NCBI RefSeq assembly: GCF_039680535.1
Contig: NZ_JBDKSS010000005.1
Coordinates: 310,001-374,000, forward strand
Length of the DNA stretch: 64,000 nucleotides
Direction: 5' to 3'
Source: Parvibaculum sp039680535
GTDB lineage: Bacteria > Pseudomonadota > Alphaproteobacteria > Parvibaculales > Parvibaculaceae
The notes below the pieces were generated by a model. The model did no database searches and had not been told where the DNA came from. It saw only the letters and a list, made by a program, of their open reading frames with translations. Positions 16,947 through 25,448 of this stretch are shown here, one piece after another. The stretch's first letter is position 1; every line of letters starts with the position of its first letter. The position numbers and the translations under genes were made by a program.

Positions 16947-17789
16947 ATGGCAAGCCCCCTCGACGGCAAGACCTTCATCCTCGGCATTGGCGCACAAAAA
17001 GCGGGCACGACCTGGCTGGCGGAGTATCTGGATAGCCGTCCCGAAGTCTTCATGGCGCCGCTCATGGAGATGCATTACTTCGACGCTCAATATGTGCCCG
17101 GCCTCCGTGCGGACGTTGATGCTCTCTTCAAGAGAAAGGAGAGCATTCTTGTCCGGCAGCAGATATGGCCGAGCGCGAGGCGGAAAAAGCGTCTTGAGCA
17201 TCTGAGGGCGAGGATGCGGATGAACGATGACGCGGCCTATGTGTCGTATTTCGAACGGTACGTTCCAGCCGAGTGCACACATTTCGGTGAGATAACGCCG
17301 GAATACGCGTTGCTTCCCCGAGAGGTCTTCGAAAATATCCGGCGATATTTTCCGCGGATCAAGGTTGTCTATCTGATGCGAGATCCTGTCGACAGGTTCT
17401 ACTCGCAACTGCGCATGAACATGCGCGCGGGGCGCGTGCAAGATGGACGCGAGGAAGAGCTTTTCATCTCGTTCCTGAACGAACCGCGCTATTTCGACAA
17501 GACCTACTATCACGAGACGCTGTCAATCGTGCGTTCGGTTTTTGATAGCGATGAAATCCACATTGCCTTTTACGAAGAACTTTTCGGCGATGCGGAAATG
17601 AGCCGTCTCTGCGATTTTCTCGGTCTGGCCTTCGTACCCGGCGCATATGACAAGAAGGCCAACGCCGCACCGAAGCCAGCGAATCTCGATCCAAAGCTCG
17701 CCGCACTCGCGCGGGAACGCTTCGCGCCGGTTTATGACTACTGCCGCGCCGAATTCGGCGAGCGTGTGCCCGCCTCCTGGCGCGCCTGA
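16947..17789 (+). CDS. Sulfotransferase-domain protein
   Basis: 280 aa. The 5'-phosphosulfate loop GIGAQKAGTTWLAEYL lies near the N terminus, and the 3'-phosphate motif VYLMRDPVDRFYSQLRMNMR around residue 150, so PAPS is the likely donor. LRMNMRAGRVQ and YHETLSIV resemble bacterial heparan/lipid-type sulfotransferases. The acceptor is unknown. GGAG precedes the chosen ATG by 12 nt; another ATG lies six codons upstream. It ends 3 bp before the convergent CoA-transferase gene. Confidence 0.87.
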   Translation: MASPLDGKTFILGIGAQKAGTTWLAEYLDSRPEVFMAPLMEMHYFDAQYVPGLRADVDALFKRKESILVRQQIWPSARRKKRLEHLRARMRMNDDAAYVSYFERYVPAECTHFGEITPEYALLPREVFENIRRYFPRIKVVYLMRDPVDRFYSQLRMNMRAGRVQDGREEELFISFLNEPRYFDKTYYHETLSIVRSVFDSDEIHIAFYEELFGDAEMSRLCDFLGLAFVPGAYDKKANAAPKPANLDPKLAALARERFAPVYDYCRAEFGERVPASWRA

Positions 17790-17792
17790 GGC

Positions 17793-19040
17793 TTATTCGC
17801 CCGCAGTCAGAGCGGCGATATCGTCCTCGTCGAGGCCCACTTCGCGCAGCACTTCCGCCGTCTGTTCGCCGAGCTTCGGCGGGTGGCGGCGGATGTTTGC
17901 AGGCGTCTCGCTGAAGCGCACGGGCGGCTTCAGGGCGAAATAGGGCCCGGCATGCGGGTGATCGAAGCGCTGGAAGAAATCGACCGCCTTCAGATGCGGA
18001 TCGTTCTGAAGATCGTCGAGGCGGTTCATCTTCACGGCGGGAATGCTGTGCGGCAGAAGAAGCTCGAGCCATTCCTCGGTCGTCTTGGTTTCCGTCAGTT
18101 CCTCGATCATCGCGTAAAGCTCGCGGATGTTCTGCGTGCGCTTCTTGTAGGTCGAGAAGCGCGGGTCTTCATAGACGCCGGGGCGGCCCGCCAGTTCGAA
18201 GAAGATTTCCCACTGCTTGTCGGAATAGGGCATCAGGCCGATGTGACCGTTCTTCGTCTTGTAGGGGCGGCGATCGGGATTGGTGATGCGCGGATAGGTC
18301 CACTGGCCCGTCGGCGGATCGTAGACATGATCGTAGAAATGCTCGGCCAGAACGAAGGAGGTGACGGCCTCGAGCATCGGCACTTCGACGAACTGCCCTT
18401 CGCCGGTCTTCGCCTTGTGATAGAGCGCGGCGGTGACGGCCGAGACGAAGAAGAGGCCCGAAACCTTGTCGGCCATGATGGTCGGCAGGTAGCGCGGCTG
18501 CGGGTTGCCGTCCATATAGGTCAGGATTTCGGCTGCGCCCGAGCCCGCCTGAATGAGATCGTCGTAAGCGGGAAGGCCCGCATAGGGGCCGTCCGAGCCA
18601 TAGCCCGCGGCATGGACGAAGATGATGTCGGGCTTCACCGCCTTGATGTCTTCATAGGCGAGGCCGAGCTTCTTCATCGCGGCGTAGCGGATATTCGAGG
18701 TCATCACATCGGCGGTGGAGATGATCTTCAGCAGCGCCTTGCGGCCCGAGGGCTTGGCGAGGTCGATCAGCACCGAACGCTTGTTGCGGTTGATGGTGAG
18801 GAAGATCGGGCCGAGATCGGGCGAGGCGCCTTCGGGCAGGTGGCCCGGCCAGCGCATGATGTCGCCGCCAAAGCCGCCGCCGCCGGTAGGCGAGGGTGCC
18901 TCGACCTTGATCACGTCCGCGCCGTAATCGCCGAGGATCTGCGTCGCGTAGGCGCCGAAGACGACGCTGGTGAGATCGACAATGCGGACGCCCTTGAGCG
19001 GTCCCGTGACTTCGGTTTCGAGTTTCTTCGTCTCGCTCAC
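17793..19040 (-). CDS. CaiB/BaiF-family (class III) CoA transferase
   Basis: About 415 aa. The N-terminal half has LKGVRIVDLTSVVFGAYATQ and LGDYGADVIKVEAP, then RNKRSVLIDLAKPSGR and the conserved GLPAYDDLIQAGSGAAEI, which holds the catalytic-aspartate region of formyl-CoA and carnitine CoA transferases. It moves CoA between carboxylic acids; the pair of acids is unknown. The GTG at 19040 directly follows GGAGGACGAA, a better start than the GTG four codons upstream. Confidence 0.92.
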   Translation of the reverse strand: MSETKKLETEVTGPLKGVRIVDLTSVVFGAYATQILGDYGADVIKVEAPSPTGGGGFGGDIMRWPGHLPEGASPDLGPIFLTINRNKRSVLIDLAKPSGRKALLKIISTADVMTSNIRYAAMKKLGLAYEDIKAVKPDIIFVHAAGYGSDGPYAGLPAYDDLIQAGSGAAEILTYMDGNPQPRYLPTIMADKVSGLFFVSAVTAALYHKAKTGEGQFVEVPMLEAVTSFVLAEHFYDHVYDPPTGQWTYPRITNPDRRPYKTKNGHIGLMPYSDKQWEIFFELAGRPGVYEDPRFSTYKKRTQNIRELYAMIEELTETKTTEEWLELLLPHSIPAVKMNRLDDLQNDPHLKAVDFFQRFDHPHAGPYFALKPPVRFSETPANIRRHPPKLGEQTAEVLREVGLDEDDIAALTAGE

Positions 19041-19067
19041 TTCGTCCTCCACCGTAACGCCATCTGC

Positions 19068-19532
19068 TTATTCTTGATGTCCGCGCCAGACGTAAAGCGC
19101 GTCAGGTAGCTTTTCCTCGTTGTCGCGGCCTTCCGTCAAGCGCTCGCAGACGAGACCGTGGTCTTCATAAAAGCGACGCGCGCCTGCATTCGCCTGAAAG
19201 GTCCAGAGGGAGAAGCCCTGCGGACGCTGCGTTTTCGTGGCGGCGAGCAGCGCGGCGCCGACCCCTTGGCCTTGCGCGGAAGGATGCACATAAAGATGGT
19301 CGAGCCAGGCGGCTCCGGCGCCGTCGCGAATGGCGGCAAAGCCGGCGATGCTCCGATGCGGTCGCTCGACGACCCAGATTTCCAGCGTTCGGGCGACATG
19401 GGCGATGAAGGCCCGGGTTTTGCCATCCGTATGGAGCTTGGGCAGGTATGGCATGCCGGCGCGGGCGACAATGAAGACATCTGCGAGTTCCGGCCACTCT
19501 TCCGGCCTTGCGCGGCGCGGGACGGTTTTCAT
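19068..19532 (-). CDS. GNAT-family N-acetyltransferase
   Basis: About 154 aa. The acetyl-CoA-binding motif A is DHLYVHPSAQGQGVGAALLAA, followed by LWTFQANAGARRFYEDHGLV (motif B), so the fold is complete. The substrate is not predictable. The ATG at 19532 gives a compact domain; the open frame runs 22 codons further to 19598, where it meets the divergent creatininase start. It lies 27 bp upstream of the CoA-transferase gene on the same strand. Confidence 0.88.
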   Translation of the reverse strand: MKTVPRRARPEEWPELADVFIVARAGMPYLPKLHTDGKTRAFIAHVARTLEIWVVERPHRSIAGFAAIRDGAGAAWLDHLYVHPSAQGQGVGAALLAATKTQRPQGFSLWTFQANAGARRFYEDHGLVCERLTEGRDNEEKLPDALYVWRGHQE

Positions 19533-19596
19533 TTGGGAGTCTTTCTCGCTCGCACCATATTGAAGGCGGAGACTAACCCGGGCGATAGGACACGTC

Positions 19597-20343
19597 ATGC
19601 TGCTTCACCTGTCGAGCTGGCCAGAGATCGAGGATTATCTCACGCGCTCGCGCGGCGTCGTCATTCCCATCGGCTCGACCGAGCAGCATGGGCCCACCGG
19701 CCTCATCGGGACGGATGCGATCTGCCCCGAAGTGATCGCGAAGCGTGCGGGCGACGGGGCAGGCTTTCTCGTCGGGCCAACCTTCAATGTCGGCATTGCC
19801 CAGCATCACCTCGGCTTTCCCGGCACGATCACGCTGCGCCCCTCGACCATGATCGCGGCGATCCACGACTGGGTTTCGTCACTGGCGCGGCACGGCTTCG
19901 AGCGCGTCTATTTCTTCAACGGCCATGGCGGCAATGTTTCGACGATCAACGCCGCCTTCTCCGAGATCTATGCGGACCGTTCTCTCGGCGCCGATGGCTC
20001 CAACCGCGGGCCGGTGAAATGCAAGCTTGCCAACTGGTGGGACTATGCGCCGGTGATGGATTTCTGCCGGGCGAAATATGGTGCCTCGCATGGCAGCCAT
20101 GCGACGCCGTCCGAAATTGCCATTACATGGTCGGCATATCCCGACGCGATCAAGCGGGCGACGATGAGCCCGACGGTTGCTCCGTCCGGACGCTTCACAG
20201 ATGCCGAGGACTACCGTGCGAAGTTTCCCGATGGCCGCATCGGCTCCGACCCGACATTGGCAAAGGCCGAAGACGGGGCCGAACTGATCGCGCTCGCCGC
20301 CAAGGGGCTCATTGAGGACTACCGAAGGTTTCTCGCGAGCTGA
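19597..20343 (+). CDS. Creatininase-family amidohydrolase
   Basis: 248 aa of the creatininase/MftE fold. Metal ligands expected in the family are seen at Glu29, His31 and Asp40 in STEQHGPTGLIGTD, and in YFFNGHGGN; the second half keeps GSHATPSE. Members open cyclic amides or act in cofactor synthesis, and the real substrate here is unknown. The start ATG follows AGGACACGTC. The last 25 bp overlap the convergent Rieske gene. Confidence 0.9.
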   Translation: MLLHLSSWPEIEDYLTRSRGVVIPIGSTEQHGPTGLIGTDAICPEVIAKRAGDGAGFLVGPTFNVGIAQHHLGFPGTITLRPSTMIAAIHDWVSSLARHGFERVYFFNGHGGNVSTINAAFSEIYADRSLGADGSNRGPVKCKLANWWDYAPVMDFCRAKYGASHGSHATPSEIAITWSAYPDAIKRATMSPTVAPSGRFTDAEDYRAKFPDGRIGSDPTLAKAEDGAELIALAAKGLIEDYRRFLAS

Positions 20344-20690
20344 TCCTCCGGCGCGATGGAGATCATTCCATCCACGATCTCGACAGGCACCGGCGTCAGA
20401 CTTTTTCCCGCGCAAGGACCGGAGACGCAGAAGCCGTCCTCGATGCGGAAGAGCGCGGCATGGACGCCGCAGATGATGCGCGTTTCATCGAGCGTCAGGA
20501 ACTTGTCCGGCCAATTGTCGAGCCGCGCATGGGCATGGGGGCATTCGTTGAGCCAGGCGCGCGCCTCGCCATTCTTCCTTACAAGGAACATATCGAAGCG
20601 CGTCTGGCCCTTGCCGAAGCTGAAGCCCTTCGCGCCGGGATCGTCCAGCGCGTCGAGCGGGCAGAGCGGCGTGCCGGGCGGTGGCTTCAT
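20319..20690 (-). CDS. Single-domain Rieske [2Fe-2S] protein
   Basis: 123 aa. The cluster ligands are visible as CPH (ECPHAHARLD) and CGVH (ICGVHAALF), separated by about 21 residues; SGPCAGKSLTPVPVEI follows. There is no membrane anchor or catalytic domain, so it is probably a soluble ferredoxin-like electron carrier. The ATG lies 7 bp after the EVE-domain stop, making it the last gene of gpsA-yciI-EVE-Rieske. Confidence 0.9.
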   Translation of the reverse strand: MKPPPGTPLCPLDALDDPGAKGFSFGKGQTRFDMFLVRKNGEARAWLNECPHAHARLDNWPDKFLTLDETRIICGVHAALFRIEDGFCVSGPCAGKSLTPVPVEIVDGMISIAPEDQLARNLR

Positions 20691-20697
20691 GCTTCAG

Positions 20698-21123
20698 TCA
20701 CGGCGCTTTCGCCAGCCCGCCCATCTTGCAGATGAGCTTCCATTCATTGTCGCGCACGGGCTGCACGGAAAGGCGCGACTGTTTCAGGATCGCCATTTCC
20801 GCGAGCTTCGGTTCGGCCTTGATGTCGGCAAGCGTGATCGGATTGGGCACATCGCACACCGCCTCGATATCGACGAGGCCGAAGCGGCCCGTCTCGTCGG
20901 TCGGGTCCGCGTGATGCTCGCCGATGACGCGGACGATGCCGACGATCCGCTTCTCATCCACCGAATGGTAGAAGAAGCCAAGGTCGCCCTTCCGCATCGC
21001 CTTCATGTTGTTGTTTGCCTGATAGTTGCGAACGCCGTTCCAGGGCTCGCCCTTGGCGCCCTTCTTCTTCTGGTCGTCCCATGACCAGGTCGAAGGTTCC
21101 GATTTGAAAAGCCAGTACGCCAT
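20698..21123 (-). CDS. EVE-domain (PUA-like) protein
   Basis: 141 aa. It starts MAYWLFKSEPSTWSWDDQ and contains GVRNYQANNNMKAMRKGDLGFFYHS, the hallmark of the EVE/thymocyte nuclear protein 1 family. The fold has a pocket thought to bind modified bases in nucleic acid; the cellular role in bacteria is not settled. It sits 12 bp downstream of the YciI gene in the gpsA operon. Confidence 0.94.
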   Translation of the reverse strand: MAYWLFKSEPSTWSWDDQKKKGAKGEPWNGVRNYQANNNMKAMRKGDLGFFYHSVDEKRIVGIVRVIGEHHADPTDETGRFGLVDIEAVCDVPNPITLADIKAEPKLAEMAILKQSRLSVQPVRDNEWKLICKMGGLAKAP

Positions 21124-21135
21124 TGTCTCTTGCCC

Positions 21136-21417
21136 TTATCGCGGATTGAGAACCCATTTCCACGCGCGGATCTCGACCGTCGCGAAGAGCCCCGCCTTCG
21201 TATACGGATCCTCGGCGACAAGTGCTTCGACCTCGGCGCGGTCGGCCGCCTCGATGGCGAGAAGGCTGCCCGTCATCGTCGCTCCGTCGTCGCTGGTGAA
21301 GGGACCGCCGGCGGCGATGCGGCCGCTCTCCTTCCAGTATTTTACATGCGCCTCGCGATTGGCGAGACGGACATCGAGGGCGTTCGGCTTGTCGGTGCCG
21401 ATGAGGCAGAAGAGCAT
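21136..21417 (-). CDS. YciI-family protein
   Basis: 93 aa with the ferredoxin-like YciI fold: MLFCLIGTDKPNALDVRLANREAHVKYW at the N terminus with the conserved histidine, then DDGATMTGSLLAIEAAD and AEDPYTKAGLF. Some relatives act as dehalogenase-like or chlorohydrolase enzymes using His and Asp; function here is unknown. The start is 14 bp after the gpsA stop. Confidence 0.92.
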   Translation of the reverse strand: MLFCLIGTDKPNALDVRLANREAHVKYWKESGRIAAGGPFTSDDGATMTGSLLAIEAADRAEVEALVAEDPYTKAGLFATVEIRAWKWVLNPR

Positions 21418-21431
21418 TTTGGTCTCCGGGA

Positions 21432-22448
21432 TCAGCTTTCGCTTTTGAAGGGGCGGGTGAGAAGGGTGAGGATCGCCTCGTCGACATTGAGACGGCCGGT
21501 GACGATGCCAGCGACGGCTTCCGAGATCGGCATTTCGATTCCGTGTTTCGCGGCGAGTTCGACGACGGCGGTGGCGGAGAACACGCCTTCGCTCACCGAA
21601 TGGCGGCTCCCGAGAATTTCATCGAGCGACTTGCCCTGTCCGAGCGCCATGCCGAGCGACATGTTGCGCGACTGCGGCGAGTTGCAGGTGAGGATGAGAT
21701 CGCCGAGGCCGGAAAGCCCGGCCAGCGTTTCGGGCCGCGCGCCGAGCGCGAGGCCGAGCCGCGTCATCTCGGCAAAGCCGCGCGTCGTCAGCGCAGCCCG
21801 CGCGCTGGCGCCGAAGCCCTTGCCCTCGACGATGCCGCAGGCGATGGCGAGCACGTTCTTCACCGCGCCGCCGATTTCCGCGCCGATGAGGTCGGAGGCG
21901 TAATAGGGCCGGAATGTGGGAAGGCCGATCGCATGGACGAGCGCCTTGCCGGTTTCCTCGTCGGCGCAGGCCAGCGTGATCGCCGTCGGGAGGCCGCGCG
22001 CGACTTCCGCCGCGAAGCTCGGGCCGGACAGGACGGCGGGTAGCGCCTGAGGCAGCGCTTCCTCCAGCACTTCGGTGAGGAGCTTCAGCGTGCCCTGCTC
22101 GACGCCCTTGGCGCAGAGAAGGACGGGTGTCCCCGGCTTCAACAGCGGCGCGAGCCCGGCGCAGACGCCCCGCATGTGCTGGGCGGGCGTCACCATCAGC
22201 AGCGCGTCGGCGCTCGCGGCTTCCTCGATGGAGGAGGTGGCGCGCACGTTCTCGTCAAGCGCGATGCCCGGAAGAAAAAGCGCGTTCTCGTGCCGCGTGT
22301 TGACCGCCTCGACGACCTCCGCCTCGCGGGCCCAGAGCGTCACCTTTCGCGAGAGGCCCAGGTCGCGCCCGGCCCGTGCCGCCACTTGGGCGAGAGCCGT
22401 ACCCCAGGCCCCGCCCCCGATGACGCCGATATGTCCGAATTCCTTCAT
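21432..22448 (-). CDS. gpsA: NAD(P)-dependent glycerol-3-phosphate dehydrogenase
   Basis: Makes sn-glycerol 3-phosphate for phospholipids. The 338-aa protein has HIGVIGGGAWGTALAQVAARAG at the N terminus, LCAKGVEQGT with the catalytic-lysine region, the YASDLIGAEIGGAVKNVLAIACG block and GLSGLGDLILTCNS. The ATG at 22448 was chosen because the nucleotide fold starts there. First gene of a four-gene operon. In many alphaproteobacteria gpsA follows tsaD directly; here a TetR block lies between them. Confidence 0.96.
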   Translation of the reverse strand: MKEFGHIGVIGGGAWGTALAQVAARAGRDLGLSRKVTLWAREAEVVEAVNTRHENALFLPGIALDENVRATSSIEEAASADALLMVTPAQHMRGVCAGLAPLLKPGTPVLLCAKGVEQGTLKLLTEVLEEALPQALPAVLSGPSFAAEVARGLPTAITLACADEETGKALVHAIGLPTFRPYYASDLIGAEIGGAVKNVLAIACGIVEGKGFGASARAALTTRGFAEMTRLGLALGARPETLAGLSGLGDLILTCNSPQSRNMSLGMALGQGKSLDEILGSRHSVSEGVFSATAVVELAAKHGIEMPISEAVAGIVTGRLNVDEAILTLLTRPFKSES

Positions 22449-22520
22449 GGCCTGCCGCGTTGTCCCGCCTGTTCCGTTTCTGCCGCCCAACGCCATCGCT
22501 TCTAACGATTGAACGATTCG

Positions 22521-22548
22521 TTGAATATTTACTGCGGCAGTTTACAAT
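22521..22548 (+). promoter_or_regulatory. Promoter of the TetR gene, predicted leaderless
   Basis: TTGAAT (22521-22526) and TACAAT (22543-22548) are 16 nt apart. The -10 box ends 6 nt before the ATG at 22555, so transcription would start at or next to the start codon. A palindrome ACTGC-G-GCAGT (22531-22541) fills the spacer and AACGATTCGTT (22512-22522) overlaps the -35; either could be an operator for self-repression. Confidence 0.5.
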
Positions 22549-22554
22549 CACTCT

Positions 22555-23181
22555 ATGAACGCTCCCGACAATACACGCCAGAAGATCATCGACGCAGCCC
22601 GGAAACGTTTTGCCCATTACGGTTATGGGAAAACGACGATGGCAGACCTTGCGGTCGACTGCGCCATGTCGGCCGGCAATCTCTACCGCTATTTCGCCAG
22701 CAAGCTCGATATCGCCGAAGAAATCGCGCGGGCGGCGTCCATGCGGACGACCGGACAGCTCTCCCGCATCCTGACGCAGCCCGGACGCAGCGCCTCGGAG
22801 CGGCTGCGCGATTTCCTCTTCGAGGACCTCCGCGAGACGTTCCAAACGCTGGAACGCGACCCGAAACTGGTCGAAATGGGTCTGATCATCACAACCGAGC
22901 GGCCCGCATTCCATAATGAGGGGCTCAAGCGCGAGCGCGAGGTGCTCAGGCGGATCATCGAATATGGCAATGCTTCGGGTGAGTTTTCGGTGGCGGACCC
23001 CGAATTCATCTCCGAGATGATCCAGTCGGCGACCCTGAAATTCAGCTATCCGCAGCTTTTCACCCGGCTGTCGCTGGAAAAGCTCGAGCGCGAGCTCGAA
23101 GGCGTTTACCAGCTTATCGTCGGCAGCCTCAGGGCTGGTGTGTCGATGACCGACCCCCAACGAGATGTGGTAGAAGCCTGA
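22555..23181 (+). CDS. TetR-family transcriptional regulator
   Basis: 208 aa. The N-terminal helix-turn-helix is TRQKIIDAARKRFAHYGYGKTTMADLAVDCAMSAGNLYRYFASKLD, followed by a helical ligand domain (about residues 60-200) without close family clues. No Shine-Dalgarno sequence precedes the ATG. Palindromes sharing a CTGC/GCAG core lie in its promoter and again just past its stop, before the small membrane-protein genes; it may control both, which is inference. Confidence 0.92.
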   Translation: MNAPDNTRQKIIDAARKRFAHYGYGKTTMADLAVDCAMSAGNLYRYFASKLDIAEEIARAASMRTTGQLSRILTQPGRSASERLRDFLFEDLRETFQTLERDPKLVEMGLIITTERPAFHNEGLKREREVLRRIIEYGNASGEFSVADPEFISEMIQSATLKFSYPQLFTRLSLEKLERELEGVYQLIVGSLRAGVSMTDPQRDVVEA

Positions 23182-23183
23182 TT

Positions 23184-23291
23184 TTGCTGCAAAGCAGCAA
23201 TTTCATTCAACATCGCAAAATTGTAACAACACATTGATTTCTATAGGTCAAAGACCTTGGGAACGCTGTTATGTGTTGCGATGCAGCAACA
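23184..23291 (+). promoter_or_regulatory. Pair of palindromes upstream of the small membrane-protein genes
   Basis: A perfect 17-bp palindrome TTGCTGC-AAA-GCAGCAA spans 23184-23200. A second dyad, TGTTGC-GATGCA-GCAACA, spans 23274-23291. Both use GCAGCAA/GCAACA-type arms and lie in the AT-rich 229-bp gap between the TetR gene and the 70-aa gene. They are good operator candidates for the neighbouring TetR protein. Confidence 0.5.
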
Positions 23292-23410
23292 TCTTCCATG
23301 AATGGTGAATATTTTTCGTTTCATTCATTGTTTTCCGTTCAGGCTCGTCCTAGATAGGAGGCGTTGAAGGAGTTCCCTCCTCCCTCAAACGCACCGAAGG
23401 AGAAGCCGCC

Positions 23411-23623
23411 ATGACGCTCGCAGCCCTCAAGTCCCGCTTCGAAAGCCCCGTCGCCGCAGAGGCCGCTCTGCGCTCCGATGCCCAGATTTTCTCGTGGACG
23501 GACTATGCGAACCGGAAAGCTCCGGCGGTGCGCGAGACGCTGGGCGGCCATCTCGGAACCGCCGCGATCGCGACCTACGCGCTCTTCAGCCTCGCCTACC
23601 TGTATGTGCAGTACGCGTTCTGA
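23411..23623 (+). CDS. Small single-pass membrane protein (unrecognised)
   Basis: 70 aa. A charged N-terminal part (residues 1-48) is followed by one membrane segment, LGTAAIATYALFSLAYLYVQYAF, that ends the protein. GGAG lies 9 nt before the ATG (AAGGAGAAGCCGCC). No family was recognised. It sits downstream of two palindromes and upstream of a 34-codon membrane-peptide gene, with a strong terminator after both. Confidence 0.7.
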   Translation: MTLAALKSRFESPVAAEAALRSDAQIFSWTDYANRKAPAVRETLGGHLGTAAIATYALFSLAYLYVQYAF

Positions 23624-23688
23624 ACGAAACCATTTCCCGGGCGCGGTCCTGAACCTGCTGCCCTGACCGAATTCGAAGGAAACATGCC

Positions 23689-23793
23689 ATGAAGCTCACT
23701 GAAACCCTCGCGACCCGCTTTATCGTTTTGGTCCTCACCGCCTATTCCCTCGCGCTCATCGCGCAGACGGCGGGCGTCGTCCACTTCGCCTGA
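23689..23793 (+). CDS. 34-aa membrane peptide
   Basis: A 34-codon frame starting ATGAAGCTCACTGAA with a ribosome site GAAGGAAACATGCC just ahead. Residues 10-30 (FIVLVLTAYSLALIAQTAGVV) form one hydrophobic helix after a short N terminus with Lys, Glu and Arg. It follows the 70-aa gene by 65 bp and precedes the terminator, so the two are likely co-transcribed. No known family was recognised. Confidence 0.6.
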   Translation: MKLTETLATRFIVLVLTAYSLALIAQTAGVVHFA

Positions 23794-23806
23794 TTTCTAT
23801 TCTCCC

Positions 23807-23904
23807 GCCGGGCTCTAATCCTCCCTCCCCGGAGCCCGGCATACTCAAGGCCTGCTAACTCGGGTCTCTTGCCCCAGCGTCTCCTCACGCTGGGGCTTTT
23901 TTTA
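23807..23904 (+). terminator. Double hairpin ending in an intrinsic terminator
   Basis: The first hairpin has perfect 9-bp arms, GCCGGGCTC (23807-23815) and GAGCCCGGC (23833-23841). The second, CCCCAGCG (23873-23880) with CGCTGGGG (23889-23896), is followed by CTTTTTTT and is a textbook rho-independent terminator. Together they end the TetR/small-protein unit. Confidence 0.9.
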
Positions 23905-24001
23905 TCAGCAGCGCGGCGTTGGGCGATCGCTGGCGCAGGAACTTCTTAACCATGATGTGGTCAGCTTCGGGTGAGCATTCACGTCAGCGTGGCATCGCCC
24001 C

Positions 24002-24223
24002 ATGAACATGACCGACCACAAGAGCCATCCCTTCTCGATCGACGTGCCGGTCTGCGAGCGTCGTGCCGGCGCCATCGATATCGAGCCGATGATGATGTGG
24101 TGTTCGAGCGTCTTCCGGCGCGAGGACTGGCGGCCCCGCAATCGCCGCGAGGTGGTGCGCTTCTGCTTCCGCTCGGAGGATCAGGCGGCGCAATTCGCCG
24201 AAGCCTGGCGGCCCCGGCTCTAG
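24002..24223 (+). CDS. Hypothetical 73-aa protein
   Basis: Starts MNMTDHKSHPFSIDVPVCE and ends RFCFRSEDQAAQFAEAWRPRL. The C-terminal part has a mixed beta/alpha look and no membrane segment; no family was recognised. Two cysteines (Cys18 and Cys34) have no metal-site spacing. The ribosome site is weak (ATG preceded by CATCGCCCC), so an internal ATG two codons in is possible. It ends 15 bp before the convergent tsaD stop. Confidence 0.5.
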   Translation: MNMTDHKSHPFSIDVPVCERRAGAIDIEPMMMWCSSVFRREDWRPRNRREVVRFCFRSEDQAAQFAEAWRPRL

Positions 24224-24238
24224 CCTTTCAGGTCGTTG

Positions 24239-25342
24239 TCAGGCCTTGACGCCGGCGCCGGGCTTTGCCTGCGCCGTGGGGTCGAGCGGCCAGCGCGCCA
24301 GAGGGCTGATTTCGAGCCCGTCCTCAAGTCCCATTGCAAAACGTTCGGCGCCTGCCCAGGCGATCATCGCGCCATTGTCCGTGCAGAGTTTCGCGGGCGG
24401 GACGATGAACTCGTAGCCACGCTCCGTTGCCGTCGTTTCGAGCCGCGCGCGCAAAGTCTGGTTCGAGGCGACGCCGCCCGCGACCACGAAGCGGCGCGAT
24501 CCTTCGGGAAGCTTCGCCATGGCCATTGCGTGCGATACGCGGTCGGCGAGCACATCCGCGACGGTCGCCTGAAAGCTCGCCGCAATGTCGGCGCGCAGCC
24601 GGTCGGTCATTTCCTCCTGCGCCTCGATGACCTGGCGCACGGCGGTCTTTAGGCCGGAGAAAGAGAAGTCGCAGCCGGGCTTGCCCATGAGCGGGCGGGG
24701 CAGGTGAAAGCGGCTTGCGTCGCCTGCCTTCGCCGCGCGTTCGACCGCCGGTCCGCCCGGAAAGCCGAGATGCATCATCTTCGCCACCTTGTCGAAGGCT
24801 TCACCCACGGCGTCGTCGATGGTGGTGCCGAGGCGGCGATAGCGCCCCACGCCCTCGACCACGAGAAGCTGGCTATGGCCACCCGAAACAAGAAGCAGCA
24901 GATAGGGGAAGGCGATCCCGTCGGTGAGCCGGGCCGTCAGCGCGTGGCCTTCGAGGTGGTTGACCGCGACGAGCGGCAGGCCACAGGCGAGCGCGATGCC
25001 CTTTGCCGTCATCAGCCCGACAATGACGCCGCCGATGAGACCGGGACCGGCCGTCGCCGCTATGGCGTCGAGGTCTTCCCAGCCTACTTTCGCGTCTTCC
25101 AAAGCCCTCGTAATCAGCCCGTCCAGATGCTCGATATGGGCGCGGGCGGCGATTTCCGGCACCACGCCGCCATAGGGCGCGTGTTCCTTGATCTGGGAAA
25201 AGACGGCATTGGAGAGGATTTCGCCCCGGAATCCGCCAGAATCCGCGCCACTTTCCCCGGTATGACGGCGCACGACGGCCGCCGCCGTCTCGTCGCAGCT
25301 CGTCTCAAGCCCGAGAATGGTGAGCACGCCCTTGCGCGTCAT
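24239..25342 (-). CDS. tsaD: tRNA N6-adenosine threonylcarbamoyltransferase
   Basis: Transfers threonylcarbamoyl to A37 of ANN-decoding tRNAs, with TsaB/TsaE. 367 aa, starting MTRKGVLTILGLETSCDETA; the Fe-binding His pair is in NHLEGHALTARL, and YLLLLVSGGHSQL and DFSFSGLKTAVRQ follow. The ATG at 25342 places the LGLETSCDETA motif at its usual position; the longer frame to 25498 overlaps hemC. It is divergent from hemC. Confidence 0.97.
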   Translation of the reverse strand: MTRKGVLTILGLETSCDETAAAVVRRHTGESGADSGGFRGEILSNAVFSQIKEHAPYGGVVPEIAARAHIEHLDGLITRALEDAKVGWEDLDAIAATAGPGLIGGVIVGLMTAKGIALACGLPLVAVNHLEGHALTARLTDGIAFPYLLLLVSGGHSQLLVVEGVGRYRRLGTTIDDAVGEAFDKVAKMMHLGFPGGPAVERAAKAGDASRFHLPRPLMGKPGCDFSFSGLKTAVRQVIEAQEEMTDRLRADIAASFQATVADVLADRVSHAMAMAKLPEGSRRFVVAGGVASNQTLRARLETTATERGYEFIVPPAKLCTDNGAMIAWAGAERFAMGLEDGLEISPLARWPLDPTAQAKPGAGVKA

Positions 25343-25448
25343 GTTGTCCGTCGCTCTTCCGGTGGAAAGGGGTCTTCCATGCCGCTTCGATCGTCTATAA
25401 GAGCGGCAGGCCCTTGTCGGGCTTGGCATAACACCCGGAAGAAGGCTC

